From: Chondrosia reniformis
Lineage: Eukaryota; Porifera; Demospongiae; Chondrillida; Chondrillidae
Direction: 5' to 3'
DNA length: 64,000 bases
Assembly (NCBI GenBank): GCA_947172415.1
Contig: OX359196.1
Coordinates: 2,358,501-2,422,500 of the forward strand
Below the pieces are notes generated by a model. It was given only the letters and a program-made list of their open reading frames with translations, was not told the origin of the DNA and ran no database searches. Both the position numbers and the translations under genes were made by a program. Positions 43,131-56,542 of this stretch are shown piece after piece (the first letter of the stretch is position 1; each line of letters starts with the position of its first letter).

Positions 43131-45805
43131 CACCACTACTTTCTAGAGGTCGACAGGCAAGGACTGGGACAATCCCTCAACGGATAGATGTTTCCTCAAT
43201 ATCCTTACAGCAAACAGAGAACAGTTCTCTGCATGGCTCTCATCACTTCTACTGCACCTTTTGACAGCTTTGGAATTCCCCTAAGGTCTTCCAAGAGGGT
43301 ATGCACTGTCCCCAAAGCACCAATTATCATTAGGACTACATTAATTCAGTACCCACTAAATTGTTTCCTCATATCAGCCGCCAGTTTTTGGTACTTTTGG
43401 AACTTCTCTTGCCATCTTCCATCAAGATTGCTGTCAGTAGGAACTGACATCTCAACAATGAAGTTGGACTTATAGGCCTCCTTTCTGTCATTTCTTCATC
43501 TGTAGGGATACTAGGATCCCACAAGATTTTGACAGACCTATTCTCATAGACTGGGTTTGCTTCTATTTTGTACCAGGGCTCTTGCTGCTTGAATCCATAT
43601 TCTTTTAACAATCTCCACAACACAATCAGTATTGCCCGGTCATGCCTCTCGTTGTAGAGAGAGAATCCCTTGGGCTCACACATGTTTAGTATGTGTGTGA
43701 CTGTTTCCATAACCTTGCCACATTCTCGGCACATTAGGAGGTTAGAATTCCTCAGAATCCTGTTTTGGTACCACCTAGTGTGCAGCACATCATCTTGGGC
43801 TGCAAGAATCACAGCCTCAGTTTGGAGATCTGAGTCTCCCCTCAGAAAGCCACTCATAAGACTCCCTATTTGTGACTTGTTTGTGGAATGAGCCCTGGTG
43901 AGACTTTACAGCTAGGTTACTTTTAACCTTTCACTCAGGGCCTCCCGGAGCTCACGTGCCACTCTCCTCCATTCTCTTATACTATTTTGTGAGGGATCTG
44001 TCTTTAGCCACATTTCCAGTTCTAGTTCATCCAATCTTCGTTCTTGTTGTTTCCCCAGTGTCTGTTCCCGGGCTCTGATCAGCACGTTCAGGTTTAATGA
44101 ATGGAACTCCCTCCTAAGCTTTCTTTAGAGTACTTTCTGGCGTTTGGTCATAGGATTATTATTCTGTTGACACGCTATTTCCACATCCAACCAGGCAAGC
44201 AGTCTTAACCTAAGGCCCTTGGCTTTCTAGTCACTTACTTCCCTTCTGATATTCTGATTTCCTTCCCTGGTTGTATGGCTGTGATTCGTTGGTTGTTTTT
44301 CCCCTCACAGCCATAGCAACAGAGTAGACCAGGCAGTTCAGGTGCCAGGCCAACCTAAGGCCTTCCTGCCACTTTTTCTTAACCCAATTGTTGGCCTCCT
44401 GAAGCAATACCATATCAACATAGTTGAACCACACCGCCCCACAGGGTTTTCTATCAGAGAAATCTCCAGGTTTCTTTCGGAGACAGGCATCTTTTCCTTT
44501 TCCAAAAGTTGCATCAAATGATCATTGCCACATGTCCTGGGACTTTACCGTCAATTACCGTATATCGTGATATGAATGCGAGAGTAAAAGATTGCGAATT
44601 ACGGGTTTAAGTAAACATTGTGGTTAAAAGAATGCGAGATAAAGCTTAGATGTACGGAACATGTATACGAAATTATGAGGTGTCAAATCAATACGTTTCA
44701 AAAGTTTGCGCATACAGTCAAAATTCGCAATTGACATTCTTTTGACACAAGCATTCTATTCCCAATATACAGTATATAGGTTTATACCACAGTATCAGGG
44801 AGTACGGTAGTACTCCCTATGTAGGGATGACGGGGTTTTTTTGTTTTCCCCATACATCAGTATAGGAACAAAATCCCGATATAGACCGAAAATCGACAAA
44901 ACAAGGCTTTGTATGGCTAAATATACAATATACATACTTTAAATAGACCTTAAAGGCAAGCGAATATGTCCCGCTGGCGAAATAATAAACTTAAAAAATT
45001 CCCATTTTCATCTTCTTCATATTCTTCTTCTTATTCTTCTTATTCTAGTTGTACATACTACCTGTATTTACTCGTTACTAGTTGTATGTAGTAGTTGTTT
45101 GCAGTAGTTTTATGTGTGCATCATATGTGGGAGTTTCAACAGGGCCTGTAGACAGCTCACCATTTTGTTCAGTCCCAGCCTGAACTTGGTGAAGCTCCTC
45201 CTGTCCCTGGGCTCTCACACCTTCCTCCACAGTCCAAGTTAGGGTGGCTACACCACAAGAGTCAGGTTTCACAAGATTTAATCTTGAGAGACCTTGACCT
45301 CTTCGGATTCTACCAATTCTTTCAATTAGGGCTACCTTTGTGGTTTTATGGTCTGGCATTGCAGCATTCCAAGCCTAGTACAAACGCTGAGGCAAATGTG
45401 GGTATTTGTTCAGCCATTCCCGCTCTAAACGCTTCAGATAGCCACCTCTTTGGAGTTCAGATCGCTCATAGCAATCAATTAGTGCCCTAGCCATTTCCTC
45501 AGTCCAGAGAGCTGGTTGGCATGTCCGACCATCAAAGAAGGGCTATTACATTCAGGTACATCTAACTGAGGGGCACCAGTGGAATCACCGTTTTCTTCAT
45601 CACTGGTGCACCTAGGCCACAGCCTGTCTTGCAATTTGTCATTCTCATGGCGCAACGTAACCCAGTGAAACTAAGAGACCAGTTAGTCCAATCTGGCACG
45701 GAGGCTGATTTAGCCACAGGATGCCACAAAAGGAGCTAAGCTTCGTCAGGGGGTAGAACTGGAAAATACCCATTCTCTTGTCAGCTCGGAACTACACCCT
45801 CCAAT
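43131..45805 (-). mobile_element. R4-like LINE copy, internally deleted
   Basis: Contains the REL endonuclease part (43857-43369, LMCRECGKVMETVTHILNMC, frameshifted after TERRP), N-terminal pieces (44434-44231 and 45359-45078) and the 5' end (45800-45590). The RT core is deleted. A foreign segment of about 575 bp (44544-45120), including a small satellite patch (45045-45115), interrupts it. Confidence 0.7.
44544..45120. other. foreign insertion inside R4-like copy
   Basis: The homologous R4 sequence at 40400-40440 is continuous, but here it is split. The insertion includes unclassified AT-rich DNA and ends in a few 13-bp satellite-like units. No gene is visible. Confidence 0.55.
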
Positions 45806-45819
45806 TCCCACGACAAATA

Positions 45820-47695
45820 GTATATACAACTAGTCCATACAACTAGTCCATACACCTAGTACATACAACTAGTACATACAAGTAGTACATACAACTATTA
45901 CACACAACAAGTAACGAGTATATACAACTTGTACTAGTGAATATAACTTGTACTAGTACTTACTACTAGTACCTACAACTATTACATAAAACTAGTACTA
46001 CAACTGGTACATAAAACTAGTACATAAAACTAGTACATAAAACTAGTAAATACAACTAGTACATATAACTAGTACTAGAACTAGTCCATACACCTAGTAC
46101 ATACAACTCTTACATACAACTAGTACATAAAACTAGTAAATAAAAGTAGTACATACAATTAGTATATATAATTATTACATACAACTAGTACATCCAACGA
46201 GTACCTACAAATAGTAAATATAACCAGTGCTAGTACATACCACTAGTACATACAACTAGTACATACAAATAGTACATACAACTAGTAAAGAGGACATACA
46301 ACTAGTACATTCAATTAGTTCATACAACCAGTACCTACAACTAGTACATATAACTATTCCATATAACTAGTACATACACCTAGAACATACATCTAGTTCA
46401 TACAACTAATACATACAACTAGTACCTCCAATTAGTAAATATAACTAGTACACACACAACTGGAACTCACAACTAGTGCATAGAACTAGTAACTAGTCCA
46501 TACAACTAGTACATACAACTAGTCAATATAACCTGTACTAGTACATACAACTAGTACATACAACTAGTTCTTACAAAAAGTACATAAAACTGGTAACAAG
46601 TACACAAAACTGTTCCATATAACTAGTGCATACAACTGGTACATTCAACTAGTACAAACAACTAGTACATACAACTAGAACATACAACTATTGAGTACAA
46701 CTAGACAATACAACTAGTAAATAGTGAGTACAACTAGTACAAACAACTAGTACACACAACTAGTACCTACAATTAGTAAATTTAACCAATACTAGTGCAT
46801 ACAACTACTGCAAACAACTAGTACATACAACTAGTAACGAGTTCATACAGGTAGTACATACAACTAGTACATAAAACCAGTCCATACAACCAGTACATAC
46901 AAATAGTATATATATACAACTAGTACATATAACTAATACCTACAACTAGAACATACAACTAGTACAAACAACTAGTACACACAACTAGTACATAACTAGT
47001 ACATACAACTAGTACGTACAACTAGTAAATACAACAAGCACATATAACTAGTTCTAGAACTAGTCCATAGAACTAGTACATACAACTAGTACATACAACT
47101 AGTACATACAACTAGTACTAGAACTAGTACATAAAACTAGTAAATATATGTGGTACATACAGCTAGTACATACAACTATTACATACAATTAGCACATACA
47201 ACTAGTACATAGAACTAGTACTACAATTAGTACATACAACTAGTACATACAACTAGTACATTCAACTAGTACATACAGCTACTACACACAACTAATACAT
47301 ACAACTAGAACATAAAACTAGTACATTCAAGTAGACCATAACACTAGTGCCAGTACATACTACTAGTACATACAACTAGTACATACAACTAGTAAAGAGG
47401 ACATACAAATACTACATTCAATTAGTTCATACAACTAGTATTTACAACTAGTACATATAACTAGTACATATAACCAGTACATACAGCTAGAACATACATC
47501 TAGTTCATACAACTAATACGTACAACTAGTACCTACAATTAGTAAATATAACTAGTACCCACAACTGGAACTCACAACTAGTACTTAGAACTAGTAACTA
47601 GTACATACAACTAGTAAATATAACTTGTATTCGTACATACAACTAGTACCTACAACTAGTACCTACAACTAGTAATTATAACCAGCACAAGTAAA
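45820..47695 (-). repeat. 13-bp satellite, block 3, reverse orientation
   Basis: ACTAGTACATACAACTAGT-type units, that is, the reverse complement of the forward array. A segment of about 1.1-1.2 kb is partly duplicated within it (AGTAAAGAGGACATACAA at about 46286 and 47392). Orientation switches to forward near 47700. Confidence 0.9.
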
Positions 47696-48694
47696 TACAA
47701 TTAGTTTTAGTACTAGTTGTATGTAATATATAGTTTCATGTACTGGTTGTATGTACTAGTTGTAAGTACCAGTTGTCTGTGCTTGTTGTATTTACTAGTT
47801 TTAAGTACTAGTTGTTTGAACTAGCTGTATGTAGTTATATGTACTACCTGTATGTACTAGTTGTGTGTATTTTTCGTATGTACTAGTAACTAGATGTATG
47901 TACTTGTTGTATGTACTAGTTGAATGTTCTAGTTGTATGTACTAGGTGTATGAAGGAGTAACAATCTGTATTTACTAGTTGTAAGTACTAGCTGTATGGA
48001 CAATTTGTATGTAGTTATATGGACTAGTTGTATGTACTAGTTGTGTGTAATTGTTGTATCTACTTTTTATATGTACTAGTTGTATGTTCTAGCTGTATGT
48101 ACCAGTTATATGTACTAGTTGTGTTTACTAGTTTTACATATTAGTAACTAGTTGTATGTATTAGTTGTATGTACTAGTTCTATGTACTAGTTTTTTGTAT
48201 AAGCTGTATGTACTAGTTGTTTTTACTAGTTTTATATACTTGTAGTTTGAACTAGTTGTATGTAGTTATATGTATTACTTGTATGTACCAGTTGTGTGTA
48301 ATTTTGTGTTTACTAGTTATATTTACTAGTTGTAGTTACTAGTTTTATGTACTAGTTGTATATACTAGTTGTGTGTAATTGTTCTATGTACTAGTTATAT
48401 GAACTAATGGTATGTACTAATTGTGTGTAATTGTTGTATGTATTACTTATATTTACTAGTTGTAGTTACTAGTTGTATGTACTAGTAGTATGTAATAATA
48501 TGTACTAGTTTTATGTGCTAGTTGTGTGAAATTGTTGTATGTATTAGTTATATGTACTAGTTGTATGTAATAATTGTATGTACCAGATGTATATACTAGG
48601 TGTAAGAACTAGTAACACTCTGTATTTACTAGTTGTAGGGACTAGTTGTATGTACTAGTACTATGTATATATTAGTTTTATGTACTAGTTGTGT

Positions 48695-48890
48695 GAAATT
48701 GAATGAACAAAATGGGCTTAAAAACCATCCTTACTAAAACAATGCAACATAAAACTTGCGCAAAAATTGACAGCCAACAAGAGTCGATCTGATATCAGTT
48801 TACCAGATATCCATGAGAACCGGCCAAGTATTTCGAGTTTAATCAGGGTAGCCTAGGGCCCCACGAGTTTTTTATATCTACTGATTTTAA
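48695..48890. mobile_element. hairpin-ended repeat, partial copy C
   Basis: The right end (GGCCAAGTATTTCGAGTTTA, then GGGTAGCCTAGGGCCCCACG) matches the end of copy B near 61275-61315. The left portion is different from copies A and B, so this is a fragment or a related subfamily. Confidence 0.5.
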
Positions 48891-49239
48891 TTACTAATTG
48901 TAGTTACTAGTTGTATGTATTAGTTGTATGTAGTAATAACTAGTTGTATGTACTACTTGTATGTACTCTTTGAATGTACTAGTTGTATGTACTACTAGTA
49001 TATACTCTTTGAATGTACTAGTTGTATGTACTAGTTGTGTTAAATTGTTGTATGTACCAGTTATATCTACTAGTTGTATGAACTAGCTGTATGTACTAGT
49101 TATATGTACTAGTTGCATGAACTAGCTGTATCTACTAGTTGTATGTACTAGTTGAATGTGCTAGGTGTGTGTAATTTTTGTATCTACTAAGTATATTTAC
49201 TAGTTGCAGTTACCAGTTGTGTGTACTTGTTCTATATAG

Positions 49240-50480
49240 TAGTAATTAGTTGTATGTACTTCTTGTATGGACTATTTGTATGTACTATTTGTATGTACTC
49301 GTAATATATACAGGTTATATGTACTAGGACTATGTCCTAGTTGTAGTACTAGTTGTAAGTACTACATAGTTGTATGTACTGGTAGTATATACCAAATTTT
49401 ATGTACCAGTTGTGTCTACTTGTTGTATTTACAAGTTGTATGTACTAGTTGTATATAGTTAAATATATGTACTTGTTGTTTGTACTAGTGCGTGCAATTG
49501 ATGTATGAACTAGTTATATGTTCTAGTTTTATGTACTAGTTGTATGTACTTATATGTACAGTGTAACTTGGAAAATCTGCCACAATTCGTTTTTTGGCAG
49601 AATATTGAGTTTGGCGGATTAGCCAAATAACGTCATTATGCAATACTAATTATAACCATCTAAATAAAACGATGAACGATATTTGCTTTTGCGTTGCTGT
49701 CGAATTCATCCTCTTATAGTCACATATCGGGCAATTTTCAAGTCAGTTTTGGAACCCTTAGAGGCAATCTCTAAGATTTATTTCGTACGATTAAAATGTT
49801 GATGAAAGCGGCGGATTACAAAGGTGGAAAACGCCTATAAGTGTACATCTGAGGTAAGAAAATAATGGCGGATGGCAGATTTGGTGGTTGGCGGATTACA
49901 TAGATACTTCTAGTATGTAAATGAATTCGTTTAATACGAACTCAGGCGGATTGGGGGGTTGTCCGTATTAAGCGGATGCTGATTATCCGGGTTACACTAT
50001 ACTAGATTGATGTACTAGTAGCGTGTAATTGTTGTACATACTAGTTTTATGTACTAGTTGTATGCACTAGTAGCTTGTTGCATATACTAGTTGTATATAC
50101 TAGTAGCTAGTTGCATGTACTAGTTGTATGTACTAGTTGTATGTACATGTTGTATATGTGTTCTAGTAAGTAGTTTTATGCACTACTTTTATGTGCTAGT
50201 TGTATGTACTAGATGTATGAACTTGTTGGATGTTCTAATTGTTTGTAGTAGTTGAATGAACTAGTAAAAAGTTGCATGTTCTATTTATATGTACTAGTTG
50301 TATGTACTAGTTGTATTTACTTGTTGTATGAACTAGTTATATGTACTAATTGTGTGTACTGGCTGTATATACTAGGTGTATCTACTAGTAACTCTCTGTA
50401 TTTACTAGTTGAATGTACTAGTTGTATGTACTAGTACATAGTTGTATGTACTAATTGTATTTACTGGTTGTATTTACTAG
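49240..50480 (+). repeat. higher-order unit, copy 1
   Basis: Shares a specific succession of variants with 55100-58980 and partly with 62200-62860: the segment around TATACAGGTTATATGTACTA, the MITE, TACTAGTAGCGTGTAATTG, and AAAAAGTTGCATGTTC. Copy 1 lacks the PLE insertions found in copy 2. Confidence 0.75.
49559..49999. mobile_element. TA-flanked MITE, copy 1
   Basis: A 441-bp element with ends CAGTGTAACTTGGAAAATC and (complement of the right end) AGTGTAACCCGGATAATC, flanked by TA. The interior has GGCGGATTAGCCAAATA. No protein is encoded. The ends resemble Tc1/mariner or pogo MITEs. Confidence 0.85.
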
Positions 50481-50668
50481 TTGTGTGTAGAAAAAATAGG
50501 GGAACTTTAAGATTTAAAGCCGATCTTAAAGCATCGATGTCATCATCATTTAACTCTGGGTATTACCCCTGCCCACTCATGTCCCCTGAGGAGCGCAATG
50601 AGCTAATCGGCAGAACCAAAGTTCGCTTGATGGGAAACAGAGTCTCCCCTTAGCCACTCAAAAAGATG

Positions 50669-50724
50669 GTTGAGACATAGACAGCTGTTTTGTCCTTATT
50701 AGGACTCATCAGTTTGGCATACGA
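50669..50724 (-). ncRNA. hammerhead motif, left arm (core mutated)
   Basis: On the minus strand CTGATGA (complement of 50706-50712) leads into stem II GTCC/GGAC, then AAAAC in place of GAAAC, the AGCT loop and GTC. Loss of the invariant G12 predicts no cleavage. Confidence 0.65.
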
Positions 50725-51067
50725 TGGAAGTTAGAGTGGCTATTCGGCTAATAAGTACTCCCAGAAGCTAAAGAATCTTGTGGTTTCCTTATCAGCAGAT
50801 ATGGGATACAGCCAAAAGTGTGGCTGACCACTAGTATGGAAAAAATAGGGAACTTTAAGATCTAAAGCCGATCTTAAAGCATTCATGTCATCATCATTTA
50901 ACTCTGGGTATTACCCCTGCCCATTCATGTCCCCTGAGGAGCGCAATCTTTTTTCCATACTAGTGGTCAGCCCACTTTTGGCTTTATCCCATATCTGCTG
51001 ATAAGGAAACCACAAGCTTTTAGCTTCTGGGAGTACTTATTAGCAGACTAGCCACTCTAACATCCAT

Positions 51068-51122
51068 CGTATGCCAAACTGATGAGTCTTAATAAGGACG
51101 AAACAGCTGTCTATGGCTTGAG
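51068..51122 (+). ncRNA. hammerhead ribozyme, right arm (intact core)
   Basis: CTGATGA (51079-51085), stem II GTC..GGAC with a TTAATAA-like loop, GAAAC (51100-51104), AGCT loop, GTC (51109-51111). Stem I pairs ATGCC upstream with GGC-containing sequence downstream (TATGGC). Stem III is 2 bp, as in PLE and retrozyme hammerheads. All invariant core bases are present. The predicted cut is after 51111. Confidence 0.8.
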
Positions 51123-54100
51123 CATCTTTTTGAGTGGCTAGCGGGAGACTCTGGTTCCCATCAAGCGAACTTCGGTTCCGCCCATTAGCTCATTGCGCTC
51201 CTTAGGGGACATGAATGGACAGGAGTAATACCCAGAGTTAAATGATGATGACATAGTTGTGTGTAATTGTTTTATGTACTAGTTATATGTCCTAGTTGTG
51301 TGTAATGATTTTATGTACTAGTTCTATGTACTAGTAAGTAGTTGCATGTACTAGTTGTATGTACTAGGTGTAAGTACTAGTAACAATCTGTATTTACTAG
51401 TTCTATGTACTAGTTGTATGTACTAGATGTATGTACTGGTAACAATCTTTATTTAAATATTGTATGTACTTGTTGTTTGTAATTATATGTACTAGTTGTA
51501 TGTACTAGTTGTGTGTAATTGTTATATGTACTAGTTATATGTACTAGTTGTAGGTACTAGCTGTATGTACTAGTTATATGTACTAGTTGGATGTACTAGC
51601 TGTATGTACTAGTTGGATTTTACTAGTAACTAGTTGTATGTACTAATTTTATGTACTAGTTCTATGTATTAATTTTATGTACTAATTCTATGTATTAATT
51701 TTATGTACTAGTTTTGTGAAATTGATGTATGTAATAGTTATATGAAGTAGTAGTATGGACTATTTGTAATTACTAGTTGTATGTACTAGTAATAAGTTAT
51801 ATGTACTAGTTGTACGTACTAGTTTGATGTACTAGTTGGATGTACTAGTCACCAGTTGCATATACTAGTTGTATGTATTTTTATGTAAATAATTTTATGT
51901 TTATACTAGTTGTGTGTAATTGTTCTATGTACTAGTTATATGTAGTAATTGTATGTAGTTAACATATGTACTAGTTATATGTATTAGTTGTATGTTCTAA
52001 TTATATGTACCAGTTGTATGTAGTAGTTGTATATTGTTATATATATTTACTAGTTGTGTGTACTAATTGTATGTATATATATACTAGTTGTATATACTAG
52101 TTATATGTACTACTTGTATGTACTTATCTGTACTAGTTTTATGTGCTAGTTGTATGTTCTAGTAGGTAGTTGCATGTAATAGTTGTATGTACTAGTTCTA
52201 AGTACTAGTTTTATGTACTAGTTGTAGGCAGAAGTTGTATGTACTAGTTATATGTACTAGCAACTTTAAGTATATACTAGTTGTGTGTATTAGTTGTTTG
52301 AATTAGTTGTATGTAGTTGTATGTACTACATGTATGTACTAGTTGTGTGTATTTTTTGTGAGCACTAGTTATATTTACTAGTTATATTTACTAGTTTAAA
52401 TTACTTGTTTTATGTACTAGTTGTATATACTAGTAACTAGATGTATGTGCTTGTTGTATTTATAAGTTGAATGTACTGGTTGTATGTACTAGTTTTATGT
52501 ACTAGTCTTATGTACTTGCTGTATATGTGTTGTAGGAAGTTGTGTGCACTAGTTTTATGTACTAGTTGCATGTACTAGATGTATGTTCTAGTTGTATGAA
52601 TTAATGTTAAGTATTATTTGTATGTACTAGTAGTTAGTTGTATTTACTAGTTGTATGTATTAGTTGTATGTACTAGGTGTATGAAGTAGTAACAATTTGT
52701 ATTTAAGTACTAGCTGTATGGACAATTTGTATGTAGTTACATGGACTAGTTGTATTTACTGGTTGTGTGTAATTGTTGTATCTACTTGTTATATGTACTA
52801 GTTGTATGTACTAGTTGTATGTACTAGTTTTACATACTAGTAACTAGTTGTATGTATTAGTTGTATGTACTAGTTCTATGTACTAGTTCTATGTACTAGT
52901 TTTATGCATAAGCTGTATATCCTAATTTTCTTTAATACTTTTATGTACTAGTTGTTTGAACTAGTTGAATGTAGTTTTATGTACTACTTGTATATACTAG
53001 TTGGGTGTAATTTTTGTAGGTACTAGTTATATTTACTAGTTGTAGTTACTGGTTTTATGTACTCGTCGTATGTACAAGTTGTATGTACTAGTTCTAGATG
53101 TATGTATTAGTAGTATATATTAGAAGTATGTACAAGTTTTATGTACTAGCATCTAGATGTATGCATTAGTTGTATGTACTAGTTGTATCTACTAGTTTTA
53201 TGGACTATTTCTATGTACTAGTTGTATTGATGTGCTAGTAAGTAGTTGTATGTAATAGTTATATGTACTAATTGTATGTACTAGCTGTATTGACTAGTGT
53301 ATGTACTAATTGTATGTACTAGTTGTAAGTACTAGTTGTTTGAACTAGTTGTACGTAGTTATGTGGACTACTTGTATGTAATCGTTGTGTGTATTTTTCG
53401 TATGTACTAGTAACTAGATTTATGTACTTGTTGGATATACTTGTCGAATGTTCTAGTTGTATGTGCTAGTTGTATGTACTTGTTATACATTTGTTCTAGT
53501 AAGTAGTGGATGCACTAGTTATATATACTAGTTTTATCAACTAGATGTATGTACTAGTTGAATGTACAAATTTTATGTACTAGTAGTGTGTACTAGTAGT
53601 TAGTTGTACTTACTAGTTGTATGTACTAGTTGTATGTATTAGTTGTATGTACTAGGTGTATAAAGGAGTAACAATCTGTATTTACTAGTTGTAAGTACTA
53701 GCTGCATTTAAAATTTGTATGTAGTTATATGGACTAGTTGTATGTAGTAGTTGTGTGTAATTGTTGTATCTACTTGTTATATGTACTGGTTGTATGTTCT
53801 AACTGTATGTACCAGTTTTATGTACTAGTTGTAAATACTAGTTGTACATACAAGTAACTAGTTGTATGTATTTGTTGAATGTACCTATTCTATGTATTAG
53901 TTTTTGGTATAAGCTGATTGTACTAGTTGTTTTACTAGTTTTATATACTAGTAGTTCGAACTAGTTGTATGTAGTTATATATATTACTTGTATGTACCAG
54001 TTGTGTGTAATTGTTGTATGTATTACTTATATTTACTAGTTGTAGTTACTAGTTGTATGTTCTAGTTGTATGTAGTAGTAACTAGTTGTATGTACTACTT

Positions 54101-55394
54101 GTATGTACTTGTTTTATGTACTAGTAGTATGTACTAGTTGTATGTCCTAGTTGTATGTACTAGGTGTATGTACTAGTAACAATCTGTATTTACTAATTGT
54201 ATTTACAAGTTGTATGTACTAGTTGTAAGTAATTATATGTACTAGCTGTATTTACTATTTGTGTGAAATTGTGGTATGAACTAGTTATATTTTCTAGTTG
54301 TATGTAATATTTGTATATATCAAATGTATATACTAGGCGTATGTACTAGTTGTATGTACTAGGTGTATGTACTAGTTGTATTTCCTAATAACTAGATATA
54401 TGCACTAGTTGTATGTAGTAGTTGTATGAACTAATGGTATGAACTAGTTGTCAGTACTAATAAGTAGTTGCATGTACTAGGTATATGTAATAGTTGTATG
54501 AACTAGTTGTAGGTACTAGGTGTAGGTACTAGTAACAATCTGTATATACTAATTGTATATACCAGTTGAATGTACTTGTTTAAAGTAATTATATGTACTA
54601 CTTGTATGTACTAGTTGTGTGAAATTGTTGAATGTACTAGTTGTTTGAACTGGTTGTATGTAATTATATGGACTACTTGTATGTACTAGTTGTGTGAAAT
54701 TGTTGTATGTACTAGGTATATGTACTAGTTGTATTTACTAGTTGTATGTAGTAGTTGTTTGAACTAGTTGTATGTAATTATATGTGCAACTTGTATATAC
54801 TAGTTGTATGAAATTTGTGTATGGACTAGTTATATTTACTAGATGTACTTACAAGTTGTATGTACTTGTTGTATGTACTAGTTGTATGTACTTGTAACTA
54901 AATTTTTTAACTAGTTGTATGAACTAGTTGTATGTACTAGTTGTATGTAATATTATATAGTTATATGTACCAGTTATATGTACTAGTTGTATGAACTAGC
55001 TGTATCTACTAGTTGTATGTACTAGTTGAAAGTACTAGGTGTGTGTAATTTTTGTATCTACCAAGTATATTTACTAGTTGCAGTTACCAGTTGTGTGTAC
55101 TAGTTCTATTGTGTTTTAATTAGATGTATGTACTTCTTGTATGGACTATCTGTATGTACTATTTGTATGTACTAGTTATATATACAGGTTATATGTACTA
55201 GGACTATGTCCTAGTTGTAGTACTAGTTGTAAGTACTACATAGTTGTATATACTGGTAGTATATACCAAATTTTATGTACCAGTTGTGTCTCCTTGTTGT
55301 ATTTACTAGTTGTATATACTATCTTTGTAAAGGTTCATCTTTCGACTTTTAGAGCGTCTAGAGACGCAGTTTTTTCCAATTCTTCTGTCTGCCA

Positions 55395-55430
55395 AACGTT
55401 TCGACCCTGGGTGTCTTCTTCAGGGACTGG
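55395..55430 (-). ncRNA. hammerhead-like motif, PLE foldback 1, left
   Basis: On the minus strand CTGAAGA (complement of 55417-55423) is followed by a stem near GACACCC/GGGTC, GAAAC and GTTT. CTGANGA satisfies the core, as position 7 is variable. Stem III would be the self-complementary ACGT, expected to work as a dimer. Stem I is weak by eye. Confidence 0.45.
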
Positions 55431-55694
55431 TGGTGGTCTTCAAGGTGTCTTCATTTATAGGCATTTTTTCCCGCCATTTTCGATTACCTCATCAGTGATG
55501 TCATCGGTTACATCATTTCCGGAGGAAGGAGAGGTGGAAGGAGTATTCATAAAAAAGGGTTTCCAACCACTTTTAGTACAAATCCTTTATCTAAGTTCAT
55601 TCTTACCTGACATTGTTGGATCTTCAGGGCTTCCTTTATTGTTCTTCTGTACCAGTTCTCTTCCCTCTCCACCACTCTGGCTTGGCTCCACTAA

Positions 55695-56105
55695 ACGTAA
55701 ACTTTTTATTCCATATGTGAAAGGCCTCAGTGAAATGATCTCCAGAAAATGCCGGAAGATGAACATTGAACCATCTTCACAAAGCAGAGATCACTGAGGA
55801 ATATCCTCTCTAGGCCTAAACAACCCCAGCCTACCATGGATATTAAAGGTGTCGTTTACTAGATCCCCTGTTCTTGTTGCCCTGCAGTGTACACTGGAGA
55901 AACTGGAAGAACGCTAAAAGTCAGGATGGCGGAGCACAAACGTGCCGTCAGGATGGGGGATGTGAACAATGGCTTAGCTGTTCACTCCCTAAAAACCGGC
56001 CATCCAATTGAGTGGAGCCAAGCCAGAGTGGTGGAGAGGGAAGAGAACTGGTACAGAAGAAGAATTAAGGAAGCCCTGAAGATCCAACAATGTCAGAATG
56101 AATGA
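55695..56105 (+). pseudogene. PLE C-terminal GIY-YIG endonuclease, foldback 1
   Basis: After KLFIPYVKGLSEMISRKCRK (55695 onward) comes MDIKGVVY, a TAG, then SCCPAVYTGETGRTLKVRMA, EHKRAVRMGDVNNGLAVHSL and ENWYRRRIKEALKIQ. These are the GVVY...YTG halves, the catalytic Arg region and the Glu region of the PLE nuclease. A frameshift at about 55795 and the stop break it. Confidence 0.75.
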
Positions 56106-56271
56106 ACTTAGATCAAGGATTTGTACAAAGAAGTGGTTGGAAACCCTTTTTTATGAATACTCCCTTCACCTCTCCTTCCTCCGGAAATGAGGTAACCAAT
56201 GACATCACTGATGAGGTAATCAAAAATGGCGGGAAAAAATGCCTATAAATAAAGACACTTTGAAGACCACC

Positions 56272-56312
56272 ACCAGTTACTGAAGAAGACCCCCAGGGTC
56301 AAAACGTTTGGC
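56272..56312 (+). ncRNA. hammerhead-like motif, PLE foldback 1, right (mutated)
   Basis: CTGAAGA (56280-56286), stem II GACCC/GGGTC with a CCA loop, then AAAAC instead of GAAAC, so G12 is lost. Confidence 0.45.
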
Positions 56313-56542
56313 AGACAGAAGAATTGGAAAAAACTGCGTCTCTAGACGCTCTAAAAGTCGAAAGATGAACCTTTACAAAGATAAGTTCGACGCAGTTAGA
56401 AGAAATCCTTATTCCATTATTGTATGTACTAGTTGTATATAGTTAAATATATGTACTTATTGTGTGTACTAGTGTGTGCAATTGATGTATGAACTAGTTA
56501 TATGTAATAGTTTTATGTACTAGTTGTATGTACTTATATGTA

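Larger units (their letters stand above)
50490..51253. mobile_element. foldback element with two opposed hammerheads
   Basis: A 764-bp insertion in the satellite flanked by perfect 12-bp duplications TAGTTGTGTGTA (50478-50489, 51254-51265). It consists of an arm (50490-50837), a direct repeat of the arm's first ~110 bp (50838-50947), and the arm inverted (50948-51253). Each arm carries a hammerhead motif on the strand reading away from the fold. No protein is encoded beyond a chance 61-codon frame. The structure fits a PLE terminal repeat or a retrozyme-like RNA inserted as an inverted dimer. Confidence 0.8.
55322..56400. mobile_element. canonical PLE fragment, foldback, copy 1
   Basis: The outer ends are inverted copies of one tail: ATCTTTGTAAAGGTTCATC on the left and its complement on the right (56360-56380). 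The left half is minus-oriented (55322-55680), the right half plus-oriented (55690-56400) and contains the end of the reading frame. Both halves derive from a PLE with a C-terminal GIY-YIG, unlike the Naiad-like copies at 2-25 kb. Confidence 0.8.

Noticed and set aside
50468-50653. A 61-codon frame running from satellite into the foldback element
   Set aside because: It crosses the insertion junction and shows no conserved motif.
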